Source of the DNA: Nocardiopsis chromatogenes YIM 90109
GTDB taxonomy: Bacteria > Actinomycetota > Actinomycetes > Streptosporangiales > Streptosporangiaceae
DNA: 33,898 bases
Direction of reading: 5' to 3'
Assembly: GCF_000341185.1 (NCBI RefSeq)
Contig: NZ_ANBH01000322.1
Coordinates: forward strand, 10,897 to 44,794
Shown here: positions 8,230 through 16,255 of the stretch, one piece after another
How the letters are laid out: each line of letters opens with the position of its first letter
Position numbering within the stretch: position 1 is the stretch's first letter
The notes under the pieces: generated by a model
What the model was told of the DNA's origin: nothing
Seen by the model: the letters and a program-made list of their open reading frames with translations, nothing else
Databases searched by the model: none
Made by a program: the position numbers and the translations under genes

Positions 8230-9028
8230 GGGCGCTCTCCTTTCCCCCGTTCCGCCCGGCGTCATTGGGCGCCCCGTCCGCCCCGCCCTCCGCTTGCGGC
8301 CCGGCGCGCGCCGACAGGTAGGCGGGGGGCTCGCCGCCGCCGTGCACGGGCAGGCAGGCCCCGGTGATGTAGGAGGCGGCGTCGGAGGCCAGGAAGACGC
8401 ACGCCTCGCCGATCTCGCGCGGCTCGGCCGGACGCCCGAGCGGAACGGTGCGTCCGGCGTCCCGCAGTCCCCGCTCATCGCCGAAGTGCAGGCCACTGCG
8501 CTCGGTACGCACCATTCCGGCGCGCACGCAGTTGACCCGCACCTCGGGCGCCCACTCGGCCGCCAGCGAGGCGGTCAGGCTCTCCAGCCCGGCCTTGGCC
8601 GCCGCGTAGGCCGCCGTGCCCGGCGACGGGCGCACGGCGCCGACGCTCCCGATGAACGTCAGGGTGCCGCCGCTCTCCCGGAGCGGCCCGTAGAAGGCGC
8701 GCGCGAGCAGGAGCTGCGCGGTCAGGTTCAGTTCGATGATCTTGGCGTGGGTGCGGGCCCGCCCGTCGGCCGCGCGCAGCGGCGGGGCGCCGCCCGCGTT
8801 GCCGACCACCGCGCGCACGGGGCCGGTCTCGGCGGCCAGGCGCTCCAGGTCGCCGGGGTCGCGGATGTCGGCGCGGACGAACCGCACCCCCTCGGGCGGG
8901 TCCGCCGGCGCGTGCCGGGCGCAGGCCACGACGTGGGCCCCCGCGTGGGCGAAGGCCGCGCTCACGCCCCGGCCCACCCCGCGCACACCGCCGGTGACCA
9001 GCACCGTCCCACCGTCCAGACCGGTCAT
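8219..9028 (-). CDS. SDR oxidoreductase, Rv3549c-like (steroid C/D ring cluster)
   Basis: This is a 269-residue classical SDR. TGGVRGVG spans 12-19, and GNAG (76-79) replaces NNAG. The catalytic residues are Ser128, Tyr141 and Lys145 (YAAAK). The conserved SDR C-terminal segment SYITGACLPVHGG is followed by a 30-residue polar tail. Its position, divergent from echA20 and first in a two-gene SDR operon, matches Rv3549c-Rv3548c of mycobacteria, where both are KstR2 targets. The substrate is unknown. The ATG at 9028 is preceded by GGAAAGGGG. The shared divergent promoter with echA20 carries a KstR2-like palindrome. Confidence 0.85.
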   Translation of the reverse strand: MTGLDGGTVLVTGGVRGVGRGVSAAFAHAGAHVVACARHAPADPPEGVRFVRADIRDPGDLERLAAETGPVRAVVGNAGGAPPLRAADGRARTHAKIIELNLTAQLLLARAFYGPLRESGGTLTFIGSVGAVRPSPGTAAYAAAKAGLESLTASLAAEWAPEVRVNCVRAGMVRTERSGLHFGDERGLRDAGRTVPLGRPAEPREIGEACVFLASDAASYITGACLPVHGGGEPPAYLSARAGPQAEGGADGAPNDAGRNGGKESARDL

Positions 9029-9072
9029 CTGGGCCCCTTTCCGCCGCCGCGGACCGCTGCTACGTTCTTTCT

Positions 9073-9086
9073 AACAAACGTTTGGT
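9073..9086. promoter_or_regulatory. Probable KstR2 operator (echA20/SDR divergent promoter)
   Basis: The 14-mer AACAAACGTTTGGT is near-palindromic. It fits the architecture of the mycobacterial KstR2 box (AnCAAGnnCTTGnT: A-n-C-A-A ... T-T-G-n-T), with A/T replacing G/C at the inner positions. It lies 13 bases before the echA20 ATG and 44 bases from the SDR start on the other strand. The preceding bases TTCTTTCTA are also shared with the second site at 16256. Binding by the KstR2 encoded at 14703 is inferred from position and symmetry. Confidence 0.75.
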
Positions 9087-9099
9087 GGAAAGGTAAGGC

Positions 9100-9864
9100 A
9101 TGGAGATCTCCACCGCCCTCCACCCGGACGGGACCGCCGAGGTGGCGGTCGACGCTCCGCCGGTCAACGCACTGACCGCCCAGGGGTGGCACCGGCTCGC
9201 CGCGGCGGTGCGCACGGCCGGGGCCGCTCCGCGGACGCGCGCGGTGCTGCTGCGGGCCGAGGGGCGCGGCTTCAACGCCGGGGTCGACATCAAGGAGCTC
9301 CAGCGGGGCGGCGGCTCCGCGCTGGTCGAGGTCAACCGGGGGTGCGCGGCCGCCTTCGCCGCCGTGTACGCCTGCCCGGTGCCGGTGGTGGCCGCCGTGC
9401 AGGGGTACTGCCTCGGCGGCGGGGTGGGGCTGGCGGGCAACGCCGACGTCGTCCTGGCCGCCGAGGACGCCTACTTCGCCCTGCCCGAGGTCGACCGGGG
9501 CGCACTGGGCGCGGCCACCCACCTGTCCCGGCTGGTCCCGGGACACCTGGCGCGCGCGATGGTGTACACCTGCCGCCCGGCGACCGCCGCCCAGCTCCAC
9601 ACGTTCGGCTCGGTGCTGGAGGTGGTGCCGCCCGAGCGGCTGCGCGAGGCCGCCCTGGAGGTCGCCGGGGACATCGCCGCCAAGGATCCGGAGGTGGTCC
9701 GGCGGGCGAAGGAGTCCCTGAACGGCATCGACCCGGTGGACCCGCGCCGCTCCTACCGCTTCGAGCAGGGGTTCACCTTCGAACTGGGCCTCAACGGGGC
9801 GGGCGACCGGCTGCGCGACGCCTTCGTCGAACACGGGGCCCGTCCCGACGGCGGACAGGGGTGA
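9100..9864 (+). CDS. echA20: EchA20-like crotonase, ring D hydrolase of HIEC-CoA
   Basis: This is a 254-residue enoyl-CoA hydratase/isomerase family enzyme. EchA20 of mycobacteria hydrolytically opens ring D of the indene-carboxyl-CoA intermediate HIEC-CoA to give COCHEA-CoA. The sequence shows the two crotonase oxyanion-hole segments, FNAGVDIK (58-65) and GYCLGGG (102-108), and a typical C-terminal trimerisation helix. The identification rests on family plus position: divergent from two SDR genes and followed by ipdA-ipdB-ipdC, exactly the order Rv3549c/Rv3550-Rv3553. GGAAAGG precedes the ATG by 6 bases. A 258-base gap separates it from ipdA, which is unusual for such an operon. Confidence 0.87.
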   Translation: MEISTALHPDGTAEVAVDAPPVNALTAQGWHRLAAAVRTAGAAPRTRAVLLRAEGRGFNAGVDIKELQRGGGSALVEVNRGCAAAFAAVYACPVPVVAAVQGYCLGGGVGLAGNADVVLAAEDAYFALPEVDRGALGAATHLSRLVPGHLARAMVYTCRPATAAQLHTFGSVLEVVPPERLREAALEVAGDIAAKDPEVVRRAKESLNGIDPVDPRRSYRFEQGFTFELGLNGAGDRLRDAFVEHGARPDGGQG

Positions 9865-10122
9865 CGGCATGGCCGGTGCACCACCCGAGGGGGGACGGCG
9901 CCCGCGCCGGGGCGGACGGAGACGACGGCCGCCGGTCACGCCCCCCGGGGACAGGGGCGCTTCCGCCCGGCCGGGTGCCGACGGCCGTCGGCCGAAGCAC
10001 CGCCGCTCCGGCGGACGCCCTCGGGCCGCCGGGCCCGCCGAGGACCGGTCCCGCCCCACGCGTCCCCGACCGCGCACGACGCCGCGCACCCGCGCGCCCG
10101 GCTTCCCGAGGAGGGCCGCCCT
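9865..10122 (+). other. Gap between echA20 and ipdA
   Basis: These 258 bases sit inside an otherwise tight operon. An ATG at 9869, five bases after the echA20 stop, opens a frame to 10138 (89 codons). It encodes only Arg/Gly/Pro-rich sequence with no recognisable motif and no good ribosome site, so I do not call it a gene. No palindrome of KstR2 type and no clear promoter is visible. It could be a decayed gene or an mRNA spacer. Confidence 0.5.
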
Positions 10123-10968
10123 TTGGACAAGCGCATGACGCCCGACGACATCGCCGCATCGATCCCCGACGGGGCCGTGCTGGGCATCGGCGGCTGGGGG
10201 TCCCGCCGCAAGCCCATGGCCCTGGTGCGGGCCCTGTGCCGCGCCCCCGCACGCGACCTGACCGTGGTCGCCTGCGCCGGGCCCGACCTCGGCCTGCTGT
10301 GCGCCTACGGGAAGGTGCGCCGGGCCGTCGTCCCCTTCGCCACGCTCGACAGCATCCCGCTGGAGCCCTGGTTCCGCCGCGCGCGCGAGGAAGGGCGCAT
10401 CGCGCTCACCGAGTACGACGAAGGCCTGTTCATGTTCGGGCTGCTGGCGGCGGCGCACCGGCTGCCCTTCCTGCCGACCCCCGCGGGCCTGCACTCGGAC
10501 GTCATGCGGGTCAACCCGGAGCTGCGCACCGTCCGCTCCCCCTACCCCTCCCCCGGGCACCCCGCCGGGGAGGAGCTCACGGCCGCCCCCGCGCTCCGGC
10601 TCGACGCGGCGTTCGTCCACGTCAACCGGGCCGACCGGCGGGGCAACGGGCAGTACCTCGGCCCCGACCCCTACCTGGACGACCTGTTCGCCAAGGCCGC
10701 CGACCGCACCTACCTGTCCTGCGAGCGCCTCGTCGAGGGCTTCGCCGGGCCGCCGCAGACCCTCCTGGTCAGCCGGGCGACCGTGGCGGGCGTGGCCGAG
10801 ACCCCGGGCGGCGCGCACTTCACCTCCTGCGAGCCCGACTACGGGCGCGACGAGCGCTTCCAACGCGCCTACGCCGCCACCGCGAAGGACCCCGAGGCGT
10901 GGGACCGCTTCCGCGCCTCGGCCATCGACGCCGGAGAGGACGCCTACCAGCGGGAGGCCCGACGGTGA
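10123..10968 (+). CDS. ipdA: IpdA, COCHEA-CoA hydrolase alpha subunit
   Basis: This is a 281-residue protein of the class I CoA-transferase fold. IpdA with IpdB hydrolyses the last steroid ring (ring C) in COCHEA-CoA by a retro-Claisen-type reaction. The diagnostic N-terminal block GIGGWGSRRKPMALVRA is present, as are GPDLGLLC (53-60), YDEG (98-101) and the C-terminal PGGAHFTSCEPDYGRDE. The start is TTG at 10123: GAGGAGG lies 8 bases upstream, and the DKR...DD N-terminus resembles mycobacterial IpdA. The later ATG at 10135 would lose this. It ends in a GTGA overlap with ipdB, giving coupled translation of the two subunits. Confidence 0.92.
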   Translation: MDKRMTPDDIAASIPDGAVLGIGGWGSRRKPMALVRALCRAPARDLTVVACAGPDLGLLCAYGKVRRAVVPFATLDSIPLEPWFRRAREEGRIALTEYDEGLFMFGLLAAAHRLPFLPTPAGLHSDVMRVNPELRTVRSPYPSPGHPAGEELTAAPALRLDAAFVHVNRADRRGNGQYLGPDPYLDDLFAKAADRTYLSCERLVEGFAGPPQTLLVSRATVAGVAETPGGAHFTSCEPDYGRDERFQRAYAATAKDPEAWDRFRASAIDAGEDAYQREARR

Positions 10969-11702
10969 CCGCTCCCCCCACCCGCTCCGAGGTGGCCGTG
11001 GCCGCCTGCGCCGACGCCTGGCGCGGCGACGGCGAGGTGCTCGCCGCCGCCATGGCCCCCTGCCCGGTCCTGGGCGCGCGCCTGGCCCGCGCGACCTCCT
11101 CCCCCGACCTGCTCACCACCGACGGCGCGGCCGTGCTCACCCGCGACCCGGTCCCCCTGGGCGCCGACGGCGAGGCCGAGGGCTGGCTGCCCTTCCGCGA
11201 CCACCTGTGGCTGGTGCTGCACGGCCGCAGGCACGTGATGCTGGGCGCCTCCCAGATGGACGCCGAGGGCAGGACCAACATCTCCTGCGTCGGCGACTGG
11301 GAGCGGCCGACGGCCCAGCTGCTCGGCGTCCGGGGCTGCCCGGGGAACACGGTGCGGAACACGGTCAGCTACTGGGTGCCCCGGCATTCGCGGCGGGTCT
11401 TCACCCCGAAGGTCGACATGGTCAGCGGCGTCGCCGCCGCCGACGCGCACGAGCTTCGGCGGGTGGTGACCGACCTGGCGGTGATGGACTTCGCCGGGCC
11501 CGGCCGCACGCTGCGGCTGGTGTCGGTGCACCCGGGGTGCACGGCGGAGCAGGCGTGCGACGCCACCGGGTTCGACCTCGCCCTGCCCGAGGGCGGTGCG
11601 GCGGCCGTTCCCGAGACCCGTGTTCCCACGGGCGAGGAGCTGCGGCTGCTGCGGGAGGTGCTCGACCCCGGCGGGGTCCGCGACACGGAGGTCCCCGGAT
11701 GA
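10965..11702 (+). CDS. ipdB: IpdB, COCHEA-CoA hydrolase beta subunit
   Basis: This is a 245-residue CoA-transferase-fold beta subunit. Together with IpdA it forms the heteromeric hydrolase that opens ring C. Visible family blocks are NISCVGDW, LLGVRGCPGNTVRNTVSYWV and the C-terminal CTAEQACDATGFDL. The GTG start overlaps the ipdA stop (GTGA, 10965-10968), and its own stop overlaps the ipdC start (ATGA). Strict stoichiometric coupling is therefore likely. The CoA-transferase catalytic glutamate motif of the usual beta subunits is not evident, consistent with hydrolase rather than transferase chemistry. Confidence 0.9.
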   Translation: MTAPPTRSEVAVAACADAWRGDGEVLAAAMAPCPVLGARLARATSSPDLLTTDGAAVLTRDPVPLGADGEAEGWLPFRDHLWLVLHGRRHVMLGASQMDAEGRTNISCVGDWERPTAQLLGVRGCPGNTVRNTVSYWVPRHSRRVFTPKVDMVSGVAAADAHELRRVVTDLAVMDFAGPGRTLRLVSVHPGCTAEQACDATGFDLALPEGGAAAVPETRVPTGEELRLLREVLDPGGVRDTEVPG

Positions 11703-12787
11703 GCGCGGGACCCGCACCCGGACCCGGCCCTGTCCCCGCGCCCGCCCCCATGGACACGCCGCTCACCCGGCTGGCCGGGTGCCGCTACCCGGTCGTGCAG
11801 ACCGGCATGGGGTGGGTGGCCGGTCCCGGCCTGGTGGCGGCCGTGGCCCGCGCCGGAGGACTGGGCATTCTGGCTTCGGCCACCATGTCCCTGGAGGACA
11901 CGGCCGCCGCGATCCGCTCCGTCAAGCGCAGGACGGGCGCCCCCTTCGGGGTGAACCTGCGCTCGGACGCCGCCGATGCCCGGGAGCGCGCCGAGCTGCT
12001 GGTCTCCGAGGGCGTGCGGGTGGCCTCCTTCGCCCTGGCACCGCGCCGGGACCTGATCAACCTGTTGAAGGAGGGGGGCGTCGCCGTGGTGCCGACCGTG
12101 GGGGCGCCGCGCCACGCGGAAAAGGTGGCCTCGTGGGGCGCCGACGCGGTGATGGTGCAGGGTGCGGAGGGCGGCGGCCACACGGGCTCGGTTGCGACGA
12201 CGGTGCTGTTACCCCGTGTGCTGGACGCCGTGGACATCCCGGTGGTGGCGGCGGGCGGCTTCCGCGACGGGCGCGGGCTGGCGGCGGCGCTGGCCTTCGG
12301 GGCGAGCGGGATCGGCATGGGGACGCGGTTCCTGCTGACGTCGGACAGCGCCGTGCCCGAGGCGGTCAAGCGGGCGTACCTGGAGGCCGACGAGACCGTG
12401 GTGACGCGCGCGGTGGACGGTATCCCGCACCGGGTGCTGCGCACCCCGGCCGTCGATGCCCTGGAGCGCGCGGGGTCCGCGCGCCGCCTGGTCCTCGCCC
12501 TGCGGAACGCACGCGCGTTCCGTGCGGAGGCGGGGACGGGGTGGGGGGCGATGCTCCGCGGGGGCTGGTCCATGCGCCGGTCGCAGGGTGCCGGGATCGC
12601 TCAGACGCTGTCGGCGGCGAACACACCGATGATGCTGCGCGCCGCGATGGTGGAGGGGAGGACGGACGCCGGGGTGATGTCGGCGGGCCAGACGGTCGGC
12701 GCGATCACCGACCTCCCGAGCTGCCGCGAGCTGGTCCACCGGACCGTCGAGGAGGCGAGGCGGGCCGTTGCCGAGCTTCCGAAATGA
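11699..12787 (+). CDS. ipdC: IpdC, nitronate-monooxygenase-fold FMN oxidoreductase
   Basis: This is a 362-residue TIM-barrel flavoprotein of the nitronate monooxygenase/2-nitropropane dioxygenase superfamily. IpdC is needed for HIP catabolism in rhodococci and mycobacteria; its exact redox step is less firmly established. FMN-phosphate and active-site segments are visible: YPVVQTGMGWV near the N-terminus, EGGGHTG with His161, and VVAAGGFRDG and GASGIGMGTRFL. The ATG overlaps the ipdB stop (ATGA, 11699-11702). An alternative ATG at 11750 would remove a 17-residue Pro/Ala/Gly-rich leader and may be the real start. It is the last gene of the echA20 operon before the toxin-antitoxin-like pair. 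Confidence 0.88.
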   Translation: MSAGPAPGPGPVPAPAPMDTPLTRLAGCRYPVVQTGMGWVAGPGLVAAVARAGGLGILASATMSLEDTAAAIRSVKRRTGAPFGVNLRSDAADARERAELLVSEGVRVASFALAPRRDLINLLKEGGVAVVPTVGAPRHAEKVASWGADAVMVQGAEGGGHTGSVATTVLLPRVLDAVDIPVVAAGGFRDGRGLAAALAFGASGIGMGTRFLLTSDSAVPEAVKRAYLEADETVVTRAVDGIPHRVLRTPAVDALERAGSARRLVLALRNARAFRAEAGTGWGAMLRGGWSMRRSQGAGIAQTLSAANTPMMLRAAMVEGRTDAGVMSAGQTVGAITDLPSCRELVHRTVEEARRAVAELPK

Positions 12788-12813
12788 TCCCCCGCGACGC
12801 CCATGTCCGGCGC

Positions 12814-12819
12814 TAGACT
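12814..12819 (+). promoter_or_regulatory. Possible -10 element of the toxin-antitoxin-like pair
   Basis: TAGACT in the context CGCTAGACTT lies 40 bases before the GTG at 12859. It resembles the GCTAGAGTT elements in front of the tRNA genes in this window. No convincing -35 is visible at the right distance. If real, the small gene pair has its own promoter separate from the ipd operon. Confidence 0.35.
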
Positions 12820-12858
12820 TCGACCGTGTGTTCCTGATGGACACTGCGAGGAGGAGAT

Positions 12859-13209
12859 GTGGGCGAGCCGCTCTTTGACGAACCCGGCCGAGCGCTGATC
12901 GAGCAGCCGCCACCGAACGTCGCCGCTCTCCGGGCGGCGGTCGCGCAGATCGCTCCCTCCCGGTTGCCCGAGTTCCACTCGCACCTGGCCGAAGCCACGA
13001 CGAACGCCGAGAGCACGGGCTCTTTGGCCCCGATCCGCGCCTTCACGCACCACTGGTCGACCGTCGTCGCCATCACCCGGTTCCCCGAGCGGGAGAGTCG
13101 GCTCCGTGAATTGGAGGCGGTCGTCGACAGCGGTTCCCCCGATTCACGGGCAGCGATCAAAGAGATCCAGGCCCTCCTCGCCCAGGCTGAGACGGACGCA
13201 GGTCTGTGA
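12859..13209 (+). CDS. Small protein, likely antitoxin partner (DUF6247-like)
   Basis: This is a 116-residue soluble helical protein with no membrane segments. The N-terminus PLFDEPGRALIEQPPPNVAA and the central F-HHW-TVVAITR block resemble small actinobacterial proteins often found directly upstream of a RelE-like partner (DUF6247 type, from memory). The GTG start at 12859 follows AGGAGG with 4 intervening bases. The stop overlaps the next gene's start (GTGA), a typical antitoxin-toxin arrangement. Its base composition is visibly less GC-rich than the ipd genes, suggesting later arrival. The antitoxin role is inferred from the arrangement. Confidence 0.6.
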   Translation: MGEPLFDEPGRALIEQPPPNVAALRAAVAQIAPSRLPEFHSHLAEATTNAESTGSLAPIRAFTHHWSTVVAITRFPERESRLRELEAVVDSGSPDSRAAIKEIQALLAQAETDAGL

Positions 13210-13460
13210 ACGACTGGGGTTACGCCTTTGAGCCTGCAGACCTGTGCAATGGGCTCCCTGTCGGAGTCATCGCCGAAATCGAGAGGCTAGCCGCCGAACT
13301 GGCGAACCTCGGCCACGACGCCAACATGGTCGGACGCCCGGAAGAGCGGAGCGGAGGGCTCAGGCAGTTCCTCATCCTCGGTGGTCGCGGCTACTTCTAT
13401 TTCCTTGTCGACGACCACCATAAGGACATCGTGATCGTCAGGGTCGTCTGGCACGAATGA
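13206..13460 (+). CDS. Small RelE/ParE-like protein, possible toxin
   Basis: This is an 84-residue protein. The C-terminal half has alternating strands (LRQFLILGGRGYFYFLVDD, then KDIVIVRVVWHE). This resembles the last strands of RelE/ParE-fold toxins, which commonly end in a VRVxxR/W-like strand. The N-terminal half is helical (IAEIERLAAELANLG). The GTG start is embedded in the upstream stop (13206-13209). Codons such as TAT, TTC, CAT and AAG are more frequent than in neighbours. Catalytic residues of RelE cannot be assigned with confidence; it may be a divergent or inactive member. It ends 12 bases before the convergent fadA6 stop. Confidence 0.55.
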   Translation: MNDWGYAFEPADLCNGLPVGVIAEIERLAAELANLGHDANMVGRPEERSGGLRQFLILGGRGYFYFLVDDHHKDIVIVRVVWHE

Positions 13461-13472
13461 CTTCCTTTAACG

Positions 13473-14666
13473 TCACCTGACCCTCTCCACCACCGTCACG
13501 TTCGCTTGGCCGCCGCCCTCGCACATGGTCTGCAGGCCCCACCTGCCCCCGGTGCGCTCCAGTTCGTGCAGCAGGGTCACCATCAGCCGCGCCCCCGTCG
13601 CGCCCAGCGGGTGGCCCAGCGCGATCGCGCCCCCGTTCGGGTTCACCCGTTCCGGGTCGGCGCCGGTCTCCTTCAGCCATGCCAGCACCACCGCCGCGAA
13701 CGCCTCGTTCACCTCGATCGCGTCCATGTCACCGATGGACATGCCGCACCGGTCGAGCGCCCGCGCCGTCGCCGGGATCGGCGCCGACAGCATCCGGATC
13801 GGGTCCTCGCCCAGCACCGACATGTGGTGGATGCGCGCCCTGGGCACCAGGCCGTGCTCCTCCAGCGCGCGCTCGCCCGCGATGAGCAGGGCCGCCGCCC
13901 CGTCGGTCACCTGTGAGGCCGTCGCGGCGGTGTGCATGCCGCCGGGCACCAGCACCGGAAGCTCCGCCATCCTCTCCGCCGAGGTGTCCCGGCGCGGGCC
14001 CTCGTCGGCGTCCACCCCGCCGACCGGGACCACCTCCCGCGCGAACCTTCCGCCGTCGGCCGCGTGCACCGCCCGCCGGTGCGACTCGACGGCGTAGTCC
14101 TCCAGCTCCCGCCGGGTCAGCCCCCAGTCGCGGGCGATCGCCTCCGCCCCCGCGAACTGCGACACCGGGGCGTCCCCGTAACGGCTCCGCCACCCCCGCG
14201 ACCCGCTGAAGGGCCCCTCGGCGCCGGGCCCGTCCGGGTCGCGCCCGTCGGCGCGCGCGAGCGCCTTCCCGGCCCGCATGGCCGCGCCGATCGGCACCGC
14301 CGACATGCTCTGCACCCCGCCCGCGAGCACCAGGCCGGCCGTGCCCGCCAGCACCGCCTGCGCCGCGAAGTGCACCGCCTGCTGCCCCGACCCGCACTGG
14401 CGGTCCACGGTCACCCCCGGCACGTGCTCGGGCAGCCCGGCCGCCAGCCACGCCGTGCGCGCGATGTCCCCCGACTGCGGCCCGAGCGCGTCCACGCACC
14501 CGAACACCACGTCCTCGACCGCGCCCGGGTCGGCCCCCGAGCGCTCCATGAGGGCGGTGATCACCCGGGCGCCCAGGTCGGCCGGGTGCACACCGGCCAG
14601 GGCGCCTCCCTCGCGGCCCCGCCCGACCGGGGTGCGGACCGCGTCGACGATGAAGGCCTCGGGCAT
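13473..14666 (-). CDS. fadA6: FadA6, thiolase of the steroid C/D ring pathway
   Basis: This is a 397-residue thiolase. In the HIP pathway FadA6 cleaves the ring-opened beta-keto acyl-CoA made by IpdAB, releasing acetyl-CoA and MOODA-CoA. All thiolase centres are visible: acyl-accepting Cys91 in DRQCGSGQQA, the VNEAFA motif, His352 in ALGHPLGATGAR and Cys382 in CEGGGQANV. Its length is normal. The ATG at 14666 has AAGGAG 7 bases upstream. It lies 36 bases downstream of kstR2 on the same strand and probably shares the ipdF-kstR2 transcript. The order fadA6-kstR2 matches Rv3556c-Rv3557c. Confidence 0.9.
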   Translation of the reverse strand: MPEAFIVDAVRTPVGRGREGGALAGVHPADLGARVITALMERSGADPGAVEDVVFGCVDALGPQSGDIARTAWLAAGLPEHVPGVTVDRQCGSGQQAVHFAAQAVLAGTAGLVLAGGVQSMSAVPIGAAMRAGKALARADGRDPDGPGAEGPFSGSRGWRSRYGDAPVSQFAGAEAIARDWGLTRRELEDYAVESHRRAVHAADGGRFAREVVPVGGVDADEGPRRDTSAERMAELPVLVPGGMHTAATASQVTDGAAALLIAGERALEEHGLVPRARIHHMSVLGEDPIRMLSAPIPATARALDRCGMSIGDMDAIEVNEAFAAVVLAWLKETGADPERVNPNGGAIALGHPLGATGARLMVTLLHELERTGGRWGLQTMCEGGGQANVTVVERVR

Positions 14667-14702
14667 GGTGCGCTCCTTACGGGGGCGTGGCGGAGGCGGG
14701 CG

Positions 14703-15326
14703 TCACTCGCCGGGCGCCTGGATGCCTTCCAGGACCATGGCGAGGTACTGCTCGGCGATGTCGGAGGCGGGCAGGCGGCCGTGCGGGTCGTACCAGTTGG
14801 CCGCGACCCACACGGTGTCGCGGATGAAGCGGTAGACGAGCGAGGCGTCCAGGTCGGCGCGGAACGCCCCCTCGTCCGCGCCCCGGGTGAGCAGGTCCGA
14901 CCACATGGAGCGGAACCGGGTCTGGGACTCGGCCAGGTAGGCGAAGCGCGGGTTGAGCGCTAGGTGGCGGGACTCGTTCTGGTACATCACGACGGCGGGG
15001 CGGTGCCGGTGGATCGACGCGAACGATGCCTCCACCAGGCGCTCCAGGGTGGTGCGGGCGTCCGCGCCCTCGGCGAGGACCGCGTCGTAGGAGGCCCACA
15101 GGTCGTCCAGGAAGCCCGAGAGGATCTCGTCGGCCATCGACTCCTTGGAGTCGAAGTGGTAGTAGAGGCTGCCCGCCAGCATCCCGGCGGCGTCGGCCAC
15201 CTGCCGGATGGTGGTGGCCGCATACCCCTGCCGGGCGAAGACCTCCGCCGCCGTGTCCAGGATCTCGGCCCGCCGCCGCTCCCGCGCGGCCGCGGTGCGT
15301 TCGGCGTCCCTGCGCCGTGGGCTCAT
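14703..15326 (-). CDS. kstR2: KstR2, TetR-family repressor of the C/D ring regulon
   Basis: This is a 207-residue TetR-family regulator. The N-terminal helix-turn-helix covers roughly residues 20-65 (ILDTAAEVFARQGYAATTIR, then GSLYYHFDSKESM). The ligand-binding domain shows blocks I recognise from mycobacterial KstR2: VVMYQNESRHLA, NPRFAYL, LVYRFIRDTVWVAANWY and EQYLAMVLEGI. KstR2 is released from DNA by the CoA ester of HIP. Two matching operator-like palindromes lie at 9073 and 16256. The gene sits between ipdF and fadA6 and is likely autoregulated through the 16256 site. AGAAGG precedes the ATG. Confidence 0.9.
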   Translation of the reverse strand: MSPRRRDAERTAAARERRRAEILDTAAEVFARQGYAATTIRQVADAAGMLAGSLYYHFDSKESMADEILSGFLDDLWASYDAVLAEGADARTTLERLVEASFASIHRHRPAVVMYQNESRHLALNPRFAYLAESQTRFRSMWSDLLTRGADEGAFRADLDASLVYRFIRDTVWVAANWYDPHGRLPASDIAEQYLAMVLEGIQAPGE

Positions 15327-15445
15327 CGTTCGTCGCCTTCTGGTGGGTGGGTGGTGTCGGTCGGTGGTGCGGCCTGATGTGTCGATCGGGGCCTGGGCCC
15401 CAGGGTGGCACCCGCGCGCCCCTCAGGGGCTCGGGCGGGCGCCTC

Positions 15446-16243
15446 TCACGCGCGCTGGTTGGAGACCGGGACCACCTCCCCCGTCATGTACGAGGCGTAG
15501 TCGCTGGCGAGGAAGACGATCACGTTGGCCACCTCCCACGGCTCGGCCGCCCGGCCGAAGGCCTCGCGCCGGGCCAGTTCCTCCAGCAGCTCCGCCGGCG
15601 CCGACTTGGCCAGGTTCTCGTGCATGGCCAGGCTCGGCGCGACCGCGTTGATCCGCACACCGTGCGGCGCCGCCTCCATCGCCGCGCACCGGGTCAGCGC
15701 CATCACCCCCGCCTTCGCGGCGGCGTAGTGCGCCTGTCCGGGCTGGGCCCGCCACCCCAGCACCGAGGCGTTGTTGACCACGGCCCCGCGCCCCCGCGGC
15801 CCCATCCGCCGCATCGCGGCCCGGGTGCACCGCATGGTGCCGGTGAGGGTCACCTCCAGCACCCGGGACCACTCGGCGTCCTCCATCCCGACCAGCGGCG
15901 CGGTGCCGCCCAGCCCGGCGTTGTTCACCACCACGTCCGGCGGGCCGAACCGCCGCTCGGCGGTGTCGAAGGCGGCCTGCACCTGCTGCTCGTCGGTGAC
16001 GTCGCAGCGCACCGCCGCCACGCGCGCGGCGCCGAACCCGGCGGCCAGCGCGCGCTCGCACTCGGCCAGGCGGCGCTCGTGCGCGTCGGTGACCACCACG
16101 CGCGCCCCCTCCTCCAGCAGGCGCCGCGCGGCCGCCCCGCCGATGCCGGTCCCGGCGGCGGCGGTGACCAGCGCCGTGCGGCCCCGGAGCAGCCCGTGGC
16201 CGGGGAGGGGGGCCGCCGGGCGGCCCTGCTCGGGGTTCACCAT
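15446..16243 (-). CDS. ipdF: IpdF-like SDR, 5-hydroxy steroid intermediate dehydrogenase
   Basis: This is a 265-residue SDR. The cofactor motif TAAAGTGIG spans 27-35, NNAG 107-110, and the catalytic residues are Ser160, Tyr173 and Lys177. The C-terminal block SDYASYMTGEVVPVSNQRA resembles Rv3559c (IpdF), which oxidises the 5-hydroxyl of the C/D-ring CoA intermediate. It is divergent from the acyl-CoA dehydrogenase pair. A KstR2-like palindrome starts 13 bases before its ATG. A 119-base gap leads to kstR2 on the same strand. The assignment among related SDRs rests on this synteny, so the precise substrate is a strong inference rather than a direct reading. Confidence 0.82.
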   Translation of the reverse strand: MVNPEQGRPAAPLPGHGLLRGRTALVTAAAGTGIGGAAARRLLEEGARVVVTDAHERRLAECERALAAGFGAARVAAVRCDVTDEQQVQAAFDTAERRFGPPDVVVNNAGLGGTAPLVGMEDAEWSRVLEVTLTGTMRCTRAAMRRMGPRGRGAVVNNASVLGWRAQPGQAHYAAAKAGVMALTRCAAMEAAPHGVRINAVAPSLAMHENLAKSAPAELLEELARREAFGRAAEPWEVANVIVFLASDYASYMTGEVVPVSNQRA

Positions 16244-16255
16244 GGGTGCTACCCT

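Noticed and set aside
9869-10138. 89-codon frame between echA20 and ipdA
   Set aside because: Only Arg/Pro/Gly-rich sequence with no ribosome site. It also overlaps the well-supported TTG start of ipdA.
9025-10863. 612-codon minus-strand open frame
   Set aside because: It is opposite echA20 and ipdA, both supported by motifs and ribosome sites. The product shows only low-complexity sequence.
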